From Chloroflexaceae bacterium (GTDB lineage: Bacteria > Chloroflexota > Chloroflexia > Chloroflexales > Chloroflexaceae), in the NCBI GenBank assembly GCA_012031225.1, contig JAAUTZ010000001.1, positions 62,001 to 126,000 of the forward strand: a DNA stretch of 64,000 nucleotides, read 5' to 3'. Every line of letters starts with the position of its first letter. Position 1 is the stretch's first letter. The notes beneath the pieces were generated by a model. That model did not search any database, had not been told where the DNA came from, and saw only the letters and a list, made by a program, of their open reading frames with translations. The position numbers were made by a program, and so were the translations under genes. Positions 1-10,411 of the stretch are shown in pieces.

Positions 1-2259
1 TTGGATGGCCCAACCCTGCTGCTGGTGCTGAATACGCTGCGTGCGCTAGGCCTCCTGCGGCGGCTGATGCTACGCCTGAGTCCAGAAACCTACCACATCC
101 TGCCTGAGATTGGCGCGGCATTGGTAGAGCTGCCCGCGCTAGAGGAAACGCTAGGGCGATCTATCGGCGATGACGGCAGCATCCTCGACAGGGCCAGTAC
201 AGCCCTGTCGCGCATCCGCACCAACATCCGCACCTACACCAACCGCCTGCAAGAGCGGATGCACAGCTATATCACCTCCAGCACCTACACTACCGTGCTG
301 CAAGAGCCAATCGTCACCGTGCGGAATGGGCGATATGTCGTGCCCGTCAAGGCGGCCCACCGCCGTTCGCTGCCGGGCTTGGTGCATGACCAATCGGCGA
401 GTGGTGCGACGCTCTACATTGAGCCACTCGCGGTAGTGGATCTGAACAACGATCTGCGCGAGGCCCAAATGGCAGAGGAGCATGAGATCAAGCGCATCTT
501 AGCCGCCCTCTCCGATCAGGTCGGGCGCGAGGCAGATGCACTGATTGCTGCAATCGAAGCCGTTGCCTTGATTGACCTTGCGCTTGCCCAAGCCAAATAC
601 GCCGATGTCCTACGGGCTGTCGAGCCAACCCTGACGGATTTCGCCGCTCAGCCCACCGCGCCCGCCCCGTCATCCGCCACGTCCACCACCCCTACCGACC
701 GTCTGACCACCGCCGGACGTGACACGGCCCCGCTCCTGCTGACGGCGGCCCGCCACCCCCTGCTCGACCCAACGCAGGTCGTGCCGATTGATCTCTGGCT
801 CGGCGATCCGTTTCGCCTGCTGCTGATTACTGGACCCAATACCGGTGGCAAAACTGTAGCCCTCAAGACCGCCGGACTATTGGCTTTAATGGCCCAGTCC
901 GGCTTGCATGTGCCCGCAACTGAGCCGGTGCGCCTGCCCGTGTTGCAGGCAATCTTTGCCGACATTGGCGACGAGCAGAGCATTGAGCAGAGCCTCAGCA
1001 CCTTCTCGGCGCACATGACCAACATCATCCGCATTCTAGCCGAGCTAGACACCCTCGCCCCCTGTGTCCCTACCGCTGCCGCTGGAATACCGGCACTGGT
1101 GCTGCTGGATGAACTGGGCGCAGGGACTGATCCAGTCGAGGGGGCTGCGCTGGCCCGGGCGATTGCCACGCGCCTGCTGGAGCGCGGCTGCCTTGCTGTT
1201 GCCACCTCGCACTATGCCGAACTGAAAGCCTTCGCCCACAATACGCCCGGCGTGCAGAATGCCTCAGTCGAATTTGATCTAGAAACCCTCTCGCCCACCT
1301 ACCAACTGACGATAGGGCTGCCGGGCCGCTCCAATGCGCTGGCAATTGCAGCGCGGCTAGGGCTGGAGCCGGAATTGGTTGAGCTGGCCCGCGGCACGCT
1401 GGTGCAAGAAGCCGCGCGGGTTGAAGATTTGCTCGCCGATATTCGGGCCGAACGCGAAGCCCTTGGACAGGATCGAGAGCGGGCGGCGGCGTTGCGCGAG
1501 GATGCCGCAAAGTACCGTGACCGCCTCGCCACTGCGCTGCACGAATTTGAGGATGCCCGCCAAGTCCGCCTTGATGAACTGGAACGCCAGATCGAGCAGG
1601 AGCTACGCGAGATGCAGCAGCACCTGCGCCGCCAGCGCGGGGACTCGCGGAGCAGCGAACTGGCTCGCCAGTGGGCCGCCCAAGCTGAGCAGTATGCCCA
1701 AGCGATGCAACAGCGCGTGCAGGCAACCGGCACTGCACCTGATGCAGCGAGCCAACTGGCGCAGCTATCGCCGCTGGGAGAACAGCTCCCGCGCCCGCTT
1801 CAAATCGGTGATAGTGTGCTGGTGCGTTCGGTGGGCTTAGTCGGCGAAATTCTTACGATTGACCAAGATGAACAGGAAGCAGATGTGCAGATGGGCGGTT
1901 TCCGCATGCGGGTGGGGCTGAATGAACTGCGCCGCGATACGGGCAAAACCCCGCCCGCCCGCCGCCGCCCGCCGCCGGAACCCGTGAGCATCAGTATTCC
2001 GGCAATGCCGGAAGTGGCTATGTCCTTTGATATGCGCGGCTGGCGAGTTGCCGATGTGCAAGAGCAACTAGAGCGTTACCTCAGCGATGCCTACCGCGCT
2101 GGCTTGCCCAGTGTGCGCCTGATCCACGGCAAAGGCACAGGCGCCCTGCGCCAAGTGGTGCGTGAGATTGTGCAACGCCACCCATTGGTGCAGGCGTATG
2201 CGAGTGGCGGAGCCGATGGCGGCGAAGGCGTGACAATTGCCACGCTTGCCGAACGTTAG
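1..2259 (+). CDS. mutS2: Endonuclease MutS2 (5' end cut by window edge)
   Basis: MutS2 is a MutS-family ATPase with a C-terminal Smr nuclease domain; it acts on recombination intermediates and, in some bacteria, on collided ribosomes. Visible in order: a MutS core with clamp-like helices, the Walker A motif GPNTGGKT near residue 279, the Walker B/signature stretch LLDELGAGTDPVEGAAL near 367, a long charged Glu/Arg-rich coiled coil (about 465-570), a KOW-like segment (about 600-640) and a C-terminal Smr domain with FDMRGW and the HGKGTGAL motif. Walker A normally lies some 50 residues further into the protein, so the N-terminus is probably outside the window and the TTG at base 1 is just the first codon seen. 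It is followed after 30 nt by a LysM membrane protein on the same strand. Confidence 0.95.
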   Translation: MDGPTLLLVLNTLRALGLLRRLMLRLSPETYHILPEIGAALVELPALEETLGRSIGDDGSILDRASTALSRIRTNIRTYTNRLQERMHSYITSSTYTTVLQEPIVTVRNGRYVVPVKAAHRRSLPGLVHDQSASGATLYIEPLAVVDLNNDLREAQMAEEHEIKRILAALSDQVGREADALIAAIEAVALIDLALAQAKYADVLRAVEPTLTDFAAQPTAPAPSSATSTTPTDRLTTAGRDTAPLLLTAARHPLLDPTQVVPIDLWLGDPFRLLLITGPNTGGKTVALKTAGLLALMAQSGLHVPATEPVRLPVLQAIFADIGDEQSIEQSLSTFSAHMTNIIRILAELDTLAPCVPTAAAGIPALVLLDELGAGTDPVEGAALARAIATRLLERGCLAVATSHYAELKAFAHNTPGVQNASVEFDLETLSPTYQLTIGLPGRSNALAIAARLGLEPELVELARGTLVQEAARVEDLLADIRAEREALGQDRERAAALREDAAKYRDRLATALHEFEDARQVRLDELERQIEQELREMQQHLRRQRGDSRSSELARQWAAQAEQYAQAMQQRVQATGTAPDAASQLAQLSPLGEQLPRPLQIGDSVLVRSVGLVGEILTIDQDEQEADVQMGGFRMRVGLNELRRDTGKTPPARRRPPPEPVSISIPAMPEVAMSFDMRGWRVADVQEQLERYLSDAYRAGLPSVRLIHGKGTGALRQVVREIVQRHPLVQAYASGGADGGEGVTIATLAER

Positions 2260-2289
2260 CCGGATCAGCCGGAGCGGAGACAAGATCGG

Positions 2290-3033
2290 ATGGATCAACA
2301 GCTCGTTTGGGTGCTGCTTGGGCTGGCTCTGCTAGCGCCCGTCATTGGGGCGGGCGTGTTGCGCTTGCTCAGCAGCAGCCTCTCGCCGCTGGTGCTGACG
2401 GTGAGTAGCCTTGCCGTCGCAGGGGTGGCGATTGGCAGTGTGTTGTGGCTTGGCAGCAGCAACGTCAACCAACTGCAAATCGGCAATCTCAGTCTGCTGC
2501 TGCCCGTTTCGCGCAGTGAGGGGCTAGGCTTCGAGCTACCCGCCCTGCCCGCCCTTGTGCCGACTACACCGCCGATTGGCGCACAAGCCCCAACGCTCCT
2601 GCCCTTGCAGACGGCGACTGTGCCCACACTTACGGCAACCCCCACCCTCACCGCAACCCTCGCCGCAACCCCCACCCCGATCATCACCGCAACCCCCACC
2701 TTGACCGCCACCCTAGTCAACACGATCACGGACAGCCTTGCCGTAACCGCCACCACCAACCTCACGGCAACCGATGCCCTGACCCAGACGGCTCCGCTCA
2801 CCGCTACTGTGCCAGAAGCAACCGCCCCACCAGAGCCAACCCCAGAGCCAACGGCTACACCGGCGACACCGGCGACACCATCCCAGCGCACCTACACTGT
2901 GCAGGCAGGCGATACGCTATTTGGCATTGCGGCCCAATTCGATGTAGCGGTAGAAGATATTATTCGGGCGAATAATCTATCGGAAGAGGAAGCCGAAGGC
3001 TTGGCCATTGGACAGGAGTTGATTATCCCATGA
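2290..3033 (+). CDS. Membrane-anchored LysM domain protein with Thr/Pro-rich stalk
   Basis: A 247-residue protein with two hydrophobic stretches near the N-terminus (about 5-27 and 34-57), which should anchor it in the membrane. A low-complexity Thr/Pro/Ala stalk follows (about 85-200), then one C-terminal LysM domain beginning [17 protein letters not shown] and ending GQELIIP. LysM binds N-acetylglucosamine-containing glycans, so the protein probably tethers the membrane to peptidoglycan or another cell-wall polymer. Its stop overlaps the next start (ATGA), which suggests translational coupling with a LysM-deacetylase. The stalk resembles the linkers in the large secreted proteins further right. 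Confidence 0.8.
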   Translation: MDQQLVWVLLGLALLAPVIGAGVLRLLSSSLSPLVLTVSSLAVAGVAIGSVLWLGSSNVNQLQIGNLSLLLPVSRSEGLGFELPALPALVPTTPPIGAQAPTLLPLQTATVPTLTATPTLTATLAATPTPIITATPTLTATLVNTITDSLAVTATTNLTATDALTQTAPLTATVPEATAPPEPTPEPTATPATPATPSQRTYTVQAGDTLFGIAAQFDVAVEDIIRANNLSEEEAEGLAIGQELIIP

Positions 3034-4004
3034 CCACGTACCATCACTCGCACTGGCTTACCCGTCGGCTATTGGTTGGGCTAGTCGCGCTTGGCATGGG
3101 CATTGCTGCGGCTGGGCTAGCACCGCATGCCACGCACGCCGCTGTAGTGCCGCCGCCCGTGCAGATCGTGCCCGAAGCCGCCGAGTTGCCGCGCCTCCTA
3201 CCCAATATTGCCACCTTCACCGCCCATGTCGTACAGGAAGGTGAGACGCTAGCGAGCATCGCCGCCGCAACCGGCAGCATGCCCCACCTGATACAGGGCT
3301 ACAATCGGCTGGAAGGTGAACCGGCTGTGGGGCGAGCACTGGTTATACCCGTGCGAGAGGGACACACTACAGAGGTGTATACCCCCGTGCTGGTCATCGA
3401 GGGGGTTGCGGACGCGCCCAACGTCGCGCTGACGCTGGATGCAGGCGCAAGCAGCGCACCCACCCCCGCGATCCTTGATGCCCTGCGCGAGCGCAACATC
3501 CAGATCACCTTTTTCCTGACTGGGCAGTGGATCCGCAACAACCCAGAGCTTGCCCGCCGCATGGTGGCCGAGGGGCACGAACTCGCCAACCACTCCACCA
3601 ACCACCCCGACTTCCGTACCTTGAGCGATGAGCAGATCATCACCGAGCTTGCCGATATGGAGCAAGCCCTCTTTGAGGCGACGGGCGCATCGGCCCGCCC
3701 CTACTTCCGCCCGCCCTTCGGAGCCTACGATCAGCGCGTGTTGCAGGTATTGATTGGGCAGGGCTACATGCCAATCTACTGGACCCTCGATAGTCTCGAC
3801 TCAGTCGGCGAGCCGAAAAGCCCCCAGTTCCTCGCCGACCGTATGACGGGACACGGGCAGTATCCGCCGGAGCAGCTGTACGGCACAATCATTCTGGCGC
3901 ACTGCGGCAGTGAGCCAACCGCCCAAGCCCTGCCGACGATCCTTGATCGGTATGCCGCAATGGGCATCAAAGTCACGACGATCAGCGAAGTTCTTGGGCA
4001 ATAA
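3030..4004 (+). CDS. Secreted LysM/polysaccharide deacetylase (NodB, CE4-like)
   Basis: A 324-residue protein with a signal peptide (hydrophobic core about 13-35, ending near ATHA), a LysM domain (about 64-108) and a NodB-homology domain (about 125-320). Family members deacetylate N-acetylated glycans such as peptidoglycan. CE4 motifs seen: LTLDAGA in place of TFDDG, the metal ligands HSTNHP, the RPPFGAYD motif, and a late ILAHCG histidine. The second Asp of the usual DD pair is Ala, so metal binding may differ from classical CE4 enzymes. The gene overlaps the preceding LysM gene by 4 nt, and both proteins probably work on the same wall polymer. Confidence 0.85.
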   Translation: MTTYHHSHWLTRRLLVGLVALGMGIAAAGLAPHATHAAVVPPPVQIVPEAAELPRLLPNIATFTAHVVQEGETLASIAAATGSMPHLIQGYNRLEGEPAVGRALVIPVREGHTTEVYTPVLVIEGVADAPNVALTLDAGASSAPTPAILDALRERNIQITFFLTGQWIRNNPELARRMVAEGHELANHSTNHPDFRTLSDEQIITELADMEQALFEATGASARPYFRPPFGAYDQRVLQVLIGQGYMPIYWTLDSLDSVGEPKSPQFLADRMTGHGQYPPEQLYGTIILAHCGSEPTAQALPTILDRYAAMGIKVTTISEVLGQ

Positions 4005-4030
4005 TAAGCACATAGCACAGAGGAGCAACA

Positions 4031-4678
4031 ATGACACCGATCACCTTACGCACATTGGAACGGCCCCCGTATGTGGAGCAGGAACGCCCGCCCCTCCTGA
4101 TCCTGCTGCACGGCTACGGCAGCAACGAGCAAGACCTGATGGGCATGGCGCCCTATCTGGATGATCGCTTGCATATCACAAGCCTGCGGGCCCCACTTGA
4201 TCTCGGTGGGGGCTATGCGTGGTATCACCTATCGGGTACGTTGGGGCGGCTCGTAGCGGATACGGCGACTCGCGCCGAAAGCCTGTCCCTGCTTCAGAAG
4301 ATTGTGCCGCAGATCATTGAGCGCACCAACGCCGATCCGCAGCACGTCTACCTGATGGGTTTTAGTCAAGGCTGCGTGATGGCGATGTCGGTTGCCCTGA
4401 CGCTGCCGCAGATGATTCGGGGGGTGGTTGCCCTGAGCGGCTACCTCGATGATGCTGTCCTTCCATCGGTGGAAATGGATAGCTTGCGCGGGCTAGCGGT
4501 GTTGTGGCAACACGGCACGCAAGATGAGGTGCTGCCGATTGAGCTTGGGCGAGCAGCCCGGACGTGGCTGGAACAGACCCCACTCACGCTTAGCTATACC
4601 GAGTACCCCATTGGGCATAGCATTCACCCCGAAGGCTTCAACGTGATCCAACGCTGGATGAGTGAACAACTGGGCTAG
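4031..4678 (+). CDS. Phospholipase/carboxylesterase family alpha/beta hydrolase
   Basis: A 215-residue single-domain alpha/beta hydrolase of the phospholipase/carboxylesterase (Abhydrolase_2) family. It has the oxyanion stretch LLHGYGSNEQD, the nucleophile elbow GFSQGC (Ser about 116), an Asp in GTQDEVLP and a His in IGHSIHPEG, giving a complete triad. There is no signal peptide, so it should be cytoplasmic. Substrates are probably short acyl esters; this cannot be refined from sequence alone. AGAGGAG lies just upstream of the start. The gene follows the deacetylase after 26 nt and ends at a hairpin, so it is probably last in this transcription unit. Confidence 0.85.
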   Translation: MTPITLRTLERPPYVEQERPPLLILLHGYGSNEQDLMGMAPYLDDRLHITSLRAPLDLGGGYAWYHLSGTLGRLVADTATRAESLSLLQKIVPQIIERTNADPQHVYLMGFSQGCVMAMSVALTLPQMIRGVVALSGYLDDAVLPSVEMDSLRGLAVLWQHGTQDEVLPIELGRAARTWLEQTPLTLSYTEYPIGHSIHPEGFNVIQRWMSEQLG

Positions 4679-4725
4679 ATGGCAGAGGTTGCGTGGCACA
4701 GGTGGCCCTATTGGCGCACAACAAC

Positions 4726-4753
4726 AAACAGCATGCAAAGGAGCATGCTGTTT
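4726..4753 (+). terminator. Hairpin terminator candidate after the esterase
   Basis: An 11-bp perfect inverted repeat, AAACAGCATGC and GCATGCTGTTT, separated by 6 nt. The descending arm ends in TGTTT. It lies 48 nt past the esterase stop and before the next gene's leader, as expected for the end of the mutS2-to-esterase unit. Confidence 0.6.
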
Positions 4754-4903
4754 CCTATCGTTCAATATGCGATCTTGTAATGGTATCCGCTTTGCAATCG
4801 AACTGATCTACTTTTGCTGATCCCGTAAACAGTCTGACTCTGCAACACATCACTTTCCCTGCCTATGAGTATACCCGCCAAGTATAAGAAAAAGATTGGC
4901 ACA

Positions 4904-4913
4904 GTGTTAACAC
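4904..4913. promoter_or_regulatory. Perfect palindrome GTGTTAACAC upstream of the aminotransferase
   Basis: A 10-bp perfect palindrome immediately upstream of the first possible start codon of the DegT-family gene and 26 nt before the preferred start. Its position suits an operator for a dimeric regulator, but no regulator gene is nearby. The 236-nt gap before the gene is AT-richer than the flanking genes. Confidence 0.35.
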
Positions 4914-4938
4914 AATGTTGGCGAAAGATGAACCCGAG

Positions 4939-6108
4939 ATGAATCCATCTGAGCACGCGCCCGTCCCCTTCGGCGATCTACGTCGCCAAGCGGCTACCTT
5001 GCAGGCCGACCTCGCTGCCGCCGCCCAGCGCGTGATCCAGAGTGGCTGGTATGTGCTGGGCAGTGAAGTTGCTGCATTTGAGCAGGAGTTTGCGGCGGCG
5101 TGTGGTGTGGCCCATTGTGTGGGGGTGGCGAGCGGAGCCGATGCGCTCTACCTCGCCCTTGCGGCACTCGGCATTGGTGCGGGCGATGAGGTTATCACGG
5201 TTGCGAATGCGTGTACCTACCAAGCCGATGCGATCATCCAAACCGGCGCGTTACCAGTGCTGGTGGATATTGACCCACCCACCCACACGCTGGATGCAGC
5301 GCAACTAGCGCAGGCAATCACGCCCCGCACGCGGGCCATTATGCCTGTGCATCTCTATGGGCGGCTAGCCGACATGACGGCGATTACGGCGATTGCGGAG
5401 CAGGCAGGCATTCCTGTCATCGAGGATGCCGCCCAAGCGCACGGCGCGTGGCGCACTGATGCGGCGGGCAACCCACGCTACGCAGGGGCGTGGGGTACGC
5501 TCGCTGGCTTCAGCTTCTACCCAACCAAGAATCTTGGTGCAGTGGGCGATGGCGGTGCAGTGGTTACGAACGATGCCAGCCTCGCCGAACAGCTGCGCTG
5601 CCTGCGCCAGTATGGGTGGGGCAGGAAGTATGTCGTCAGCGCATCCGGCGGGCGCAACTCACGCCTCGATGAGCTACAAGCCGCACTGTTGCGGGTGGCG
5701 TTGCCGCACCTGCCACACGGGAATGCTACCCGGCGCCAGCTTGCCGCACAGTATCAGGCGGGCTTGGGAGCTACGCCGCTCGGCTTGCCAACTGATGAAG
5801 CCGGACACGTCTACCACCTGTATGTGGTGGTAGCCCAGAGCCACACCGAGCGCGAGCAGCTGCGCGAGTATCTGCGCCAGCACGGGATCGGCTGTGATGT
5901 GCATTACCCTGTGCCGGCCCATCTCCAGCCGATCTATAGCGCGTGGCGCAGTGCCAACCAGCCGTGGCTCCGTCCGCAGGGAGCGGGGAGCTTGCCGCAC
6001 ACCGAACAGCTCGCGCAACGGATCCTTTCGCTGCCGCTCTACCCCGAACTCACCCCCACTGAAATAGATCGGGTGATTGCGGTCGTGCGCGGCTTCTACA
6101 GTGGGTAG
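4939..6108 (+). CDS. DegT/DnrJ/EryC1/StrS family sugar aminotransferase
   Basis: A PLP-dependent aminotransferase of the DegT/StrS family (fold type I), whose members transfer an amino group to keto-sugars on nucleotide carriers for surface glycans or natural products. It has the family N-terminus VPFGDLRRQ, the glycine-rich GVASGADALYLAL, the Asp of VIEDAAQAHGA, and the PLP Schiff-base Lys in FYPTKNLGAVGDGGAV. Length (389 residues) is normal. A start 24 nt upstream is also open, but the chosen ATG sits at the usual distance from the VPF motif. No other sugar-nucleotide genes are adjacent, so the product is unknown. Confidence 0.9.
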   Translation: MNPSEHAPVPFGDLRRQAATLQADLAAAAQRVIQSGWYVLGSEVAAFEQEFAAACGVAHCVGVASGADALYLALAALGIGAGDEVITVANACTYQADAIIQTGALPVLVDIDPPTHTLDAAQLAQAITPRTRAIMPVHLYGRLADMTAITAIAEQAGIPVIEDAAQAHGAWRTDAAGNPRYAGAWGTLAGFSFYPTKNLGAVGDGGAVVTNDASLAEQLRCLRQYGWGRKYVVSASGGRNSRLDELQAALLRVALPHLPHGNATRRQLAAQYQAGLGATPLGLPTDEAGHVYHLYVVVAQSHTEREQLREYLRQHGIGCDVHYPVPAHLQPIYSAWRSANQPWLRPQGAGSLPHTEQLAQRILSLPLYPELTPTEIDRVIAVVRGFYSG

Positions 6109-6156
6109 CTCTCCGCGCCTAGTTGACATGCCTTTACGCACATGCGCCGATGTTCC

Positions 6157-6165
6157 TGCTACAAT
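6157..6165 (+). promoter_or_regulatory. Extended -10 promoter (TGCTACAAT) of the epimerase gene
   Basis: TG-C-TACAAT is a near-consensus extended -10 element 45 nt upstream of the methylmalonyl-CoA epimerase start. A TTGACA lies upstream at 6123-6128, but the 31-nt spacing is too long for it to be the paired -35. Confidence 0.5.
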
Positions 6166-6210
6166 AGAACCAGTGTGATTGAACCGATGCACAGAATGAG
6201 GAGGTACGAC

Positions 6211-6621
6211 ATGTTGTTTAGCCAGATTGACCACATTGGCTTTGCGGTGCGTGACATTGATCAGGCGGTAGCATTCTACAGCGACACGTTCGGGGTGACG
6301 GAGTGGGAACGCATCTCGATGCCTGAACGCCACATGGAAGTTGCCGCTACGAAGCTCGGTGGGGTGTTGCTCGAACTGATTGCACCTACGTCGGCTGAGG
6401 CGGCGTTTGCTAAGTATCTGGATGAGAAAGGCCCCGGCGTGCATCATATCGCCTACCGCGTGGACGATATTGAAGCCGCGCTAGCGACGCTCAGTGAGCA
6501 GGGCGCACGCCTCATTGACAAAACCCCGCGCCCCGGTATTCACGATACGCTGATTGCCTTCTTGCACCCCAAGAACGGCGATCAGGGCGTGCTCGTGGAG
6601 TTGGTGCAGCACACGCACTGA
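6211..6621 (+). CDS. mce: Methylmalonyl-CoA epimerase
   Basis: Interconverts the (R) and (S) epimers of methylmalonyl-CoA, in propionyl-CoA metabolism and, in Chloroflexaceae, the 3-hydroxypropionate cycle. The 136-residue protein is a two-module VOC-fold enzyme. It has IDHIGFAVRDIDQAVAFY at the N-terminus, a central HHIAYRVDDIEAAL with metal-ligand His, and a C-terminal GVLVELVQ with metal-ligand Glu. The ATG was chosen because a strong GAGGAGG ribosome-binding site precedes it; an upstream in-frame ATG lacks homology and a site. No mutase gene is adjacent. A hairpin terminator follows. Confidence 0.92.
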   Translation: MLFSQIDHIGFAVRDIDQAVAFYSDTFGVTEWERISMPERHMEVAATKLGGVLLELIAPTSAEAAFAKYLDEKGPGVHHIAYRVDDIEAALATLSEQGARLIDKTPRPGIHDTLIAFLHPKNGDQGVLVELVQHTH

Positions 6622-6656
6622 CAGGTGCGGGGGACACCCCGTAGCACCTAGCGTAA

Positions 6657-6694
6657 GACGAGTCGCGTCAGTGAGACACGGCTCGTCCGATTTT
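6657..6694 (+). terminator. Rho-independent terminator between convergent genes
   Basis: A long stem (GACGAG pairing with CTCGTC, extended inward by a T-G wobble, two CG pairs, one mismatch and GTC/GAC) closes a 5-nt AGTGA loop. CGATTTT follows on the plus strand. It sits 36 nt after the epimerase stop and also lies just beyond the end of the convergent methyltransferase gene, so it may act in both directions. Confidence 0.75.
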
Positions 6695-6721
6695 CGATGC
6701 GCTAGGGGAATAGGGGGAACG

Positions 6722-7420
6722 TTACAGATAGCTCTTGCCAAAGAGGTTCCGCACCACCTCGCGCCCGCGCCGGCGCAAGGTGCGGGAGAGGATTGCCCCA
6801 ACAAACAGCACGGCGAGTTGGGCGGGCGTGAAGTGCGGCTTGACCAGCGCACGCAGCGCATCCGGGTCATCGAGGGGGAGCGGTGATTGCTCAGCCATGT
6901 GCAGCTTGATCTGCCCCTGCCACTCCTGCTCCACCCAGAACAGGTGCGGCATACTGCGCTGGAACAGATAGTACATCGGGTTGTACTCGTACAGGTAATC
7001 AAACAGTTCGCCAAAGGGCGTGGCATCCTCACGCGGATGGAGCACCAGCGTGCCATCTGGCATCAGGTTGACGTACCAGCGATGGAATGACCAGTGAAAG
7101 AGGCGTTCAGCAATCTCGCTAGGGCAGCCGATGTAGCCACCTATGCCGGTGCGCTCCAGTTCACGCACAAACTGGGGCGGGTCATCCATGTGTTCGAGGA
7201 TGTGCGAGCAAATGATGTACGCAAAGGCTTGGTCGCGGAAGGGCAGGTGGTGCGCGTCGGCAACCACCATTGGGCGAGCATCCAGCTTTATATCGCCGCC
7301 GCGCTCGGTATTATCGAACAGGAAGCGGTCTACCAAGACATTCGCACGCGGGTGGGGATTCTCGCCGCTACCGACTTCGAGTACTAAGCCGTGCGCGGGC
7401 GGGTTGAAGTTCTGGCGCAT
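6722..7420 (-). CDS. Class I SAM-dependent methyltransferase-like protein
   Basis: A 232-residue protein with a methyltransferase-11-type core: motif I VLEVGSGENPHPRA (about 14-27), an acidic strand LVDRFLFD, motif post-I/II VVADAHHLPFRDQAFAYI, and ICSHILEHMDDP. The C-terminal third (hydrophobic LAVLFVGAIL and an Arg-rich end) may touch the membrane. Substrate is unknown. Its start lies 1 nt beyond the mreB stop, so it is translationally linked to mreB at the end of the atp-mreB unit. Many similar proteins sit in surface-polysaccharide clusters, but the neighbours here do not support that. Confidence 0.75.
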   Translation of the reverse strand: MRQNFNPPAHGLVLEVGSGENPHPRANVLVDRFLFDNTERGGDIKLDARPMVVADAHHLPFRDQAFAYIICSHILEHMDDPPQFVRELERTGIGGYIGCPSEIAERLFHWSFHRWYVNLMPDGTLVLHPREDATPFGELFDYLYEYNPMYYLFQRSMPHLFWVEQEWQGQIKLHMAEQSPLPLDDPDALRALVKPHFTPAQLAVLFVGAILSRTLRRRGREVVRNLFGKSYL

Positions 7421-7421
7421 C

Positions 7422-8432
7422 CTAGTTCAAGTCCTGACCAATCAGGCTATCCTGCAAGGCTTCCTGATTCTCTAGAGCTAGCCCCGTACCAATCGCTACG
7501 CAGTGGGCGGGATGATCGGCAACGTAGCAGGGCACGCCGGTCACTTCGGTGAGGAGTTCGTTGATCCGACGCAGCATCGAGCCGCCGCCTGTCATGATCA
7601 TGCCCTTGTCAATAATATCGCTGGCCAGCTCCGGCGGGGTTTCCGCAAGCACGGCCCGCACCGCATTGATAATCGCTTCGAGCGGATCTTGGATGGCTTC
7701 GGTGATCTCATTCGAGTCAACCTCGATGATGCGCGGCAAGCCCGCCACCTGATCGCGCCCGCGCACCTGCATCGTCAAGGGGCGTTCCATCGGCAGAGCC
7801 GAACCAATCTCAATCTTGATGCTTTCGGCGGTGCGCTCACCAATCATCAGATTGTACTTGCGCTTGATGAAGCCCGCAATCGTCTCATCGAAGCGGTTGC
7901 CACCAACCCGCACGGAGGTGCTGACCACAATATCATTGAGCGAGATCACGGCGACTTCGGTGGTGCCCCCACCAATGTCAATCACCATTGTGCCGGAGGG
8001 GAGCTGGACGGGGATGTTTGCCCCGATAGCCGCCGCGAGCGGCTCACGGATCAGCCACGCCTTGCGGGCCCCCGCTGCTAGCGCGGCATCCCGCACAGCC
8101 CGCATCTCGACGCTAGTCACACCTGCCGGAATACAGATCATGACTTCCGGCTTGCTCGCCTGAAAGCGGCCTGAACCCTTGCTGATGAAGTAGCGCAGCA
8201 TGGCTTCGGTCACTTCGTAATCGGCAATCACCCCGTTCCGCATGGGGCGCACCACCTCAATGCTCTCTGGCTCGCGCCCCAGCATCGCCAGTGCCTCTGA
8301 GCCAACCGCCTTGATCCGCCGATCACGGGTCGAGATTGCCACTACCGAAGGCTCGGCAATGACAATCCCGCGCCCCCGTACATACACCAGCACGTTAGCC
8401 GTGCCCAGATCAATCCCTAATTTACGTGCCAT
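7422..8432 (-). CDS. mreB: Rod shape-determining protein MreB
   Basis: A bacterial actin that polymerises under the membrane and guides cell-wall elongation. The 336-residue product has actin-fold motifs: phosphate-1 [14 protein letters not shown] near the N-terminus, phosphate-2 [16 protein letters not shown] (about 157-172) and the adenosine loop [13 protein letters not shown] (about 280). Upstream in-frame Met codons exist, but this start gives the standard [10 protein letters not shown] beginning. It follows atpC by 70 nt on the same strand, an unusual junction linking ATP synthase expression to morphology. mreC and mreD are not nearby. Confidence 0.93.
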   Translation of the reverse strand: MARKLGIDLGTANVLVYVRGRGIVIAEPSVVAISTRDRRIKAVGSEALAMLGREPESIEVVRPMRNGVIADYEVTEAMLRYFISKGSGRFQASKPEVMICIPAGVTSVEMRAVRDAALAAGARKAWLIREPLAAAIGANIPVQLPSGTMVIDIGGGTTEVAVISLNDIVVSTSVRVGGNRFDETIAGFIKRKYNLMIGERTAESIKIEIGSALPMERPLTMQVRGRDQVAGLPRIIEVDSNEITEAIQDPLEAIINAVRAVLAETPPELASDIIDKGMIMTGGGSMLRRINELLTEVTGVPCYVADHPAHCVAIGTGLALENQEALQDSLIGQDLN

Positions 8433-8502
8433 CGTTGTTGTCCGTCGCTGTCGGTCAGCACTGGCCTTGCGGGCCAGTCCGTATTCGTTCCCAGTAGGCG
8501 GC

Positions 8503-8922
8503 TTAATCGCGGATGCGTCGCCCACGCCCGATCTCTGCCACCCGCAGGCGGATCATGGCGCGGCGCAGTTCGGCTTCAGCGAGGACCATATCCTGCTCGC
8601 TTGCGGCAGATTGCATGCGCTCCTCCGCCCGTTTACGGGCCGCTTCAGCACGCGCCAAGTCAATCTCATCTGAGCGTTCGGCGGTATCGGCCAGAATCGT
8701 CACGCGATTGTTCAGCACTTCCATAAAGCCGCCCGTCACTGCAAACGGGGTAATCTCGCCATTTTTGTAGATGTCCAGTTCGCCAAAGTCCAGCACCGTC
8801 AGCAGTGGCGCGTGGTGGGGGAGAATGCCCACCCGTCCGGCGCGGGTAGGCGCATTCACCTGATCTACTTCATCGGTTAGAACCACCCGTTCGGCGGTGA
8901 TAATCTCAAGCTGCATCGGCAT
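8503..8922 (-). CDS. atpC: ATP synthase F1 subunit epsilon
   Basis: Epsilon subunit of F1Fo ATP synthase, part of the central stalk and an inhibitor of ATP hydrolysis. The 139-residue protein has the N-terminal beta-sandwich ([56 protein letters not shown]) and a C-terminal helical hairpin rich in Ala, Glu and Arg. A GAGAGGAG ribosome-binding site precedes the ATG. It is the last subunit gene of the operon. Confidence 0.95.
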   Translation of the reverse strand: MPMQLEIITAERVVLTDEVDQVNAPTRAGRVGILPHHAPLLTVLDFGELDIYKNGEITPFAVTGGFMEVLNNRVTILADTAERSDEIDLARAEAARKRAEERMQSAASEQDMVLAEAELRRAMIRLRVAEIGRGRRIRD

Positions 8923-8952
8923 CGTGTATGCTCCTCTCGCGGCTACAGCAGC

Positions 8953-10383
<1,431 letters not shown>

Positions 10384-10411
10384 CTATATGTTTGCGCTCT
10401 ACGCTGCTTGC

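Noticed and set aside
6123-6165. TTGACA paired with TACAAT as a classical promoter
   Set aside because: The spacing is 31 nt, far beyond the usual 16-19; the extended -10 alone is a better explanation.
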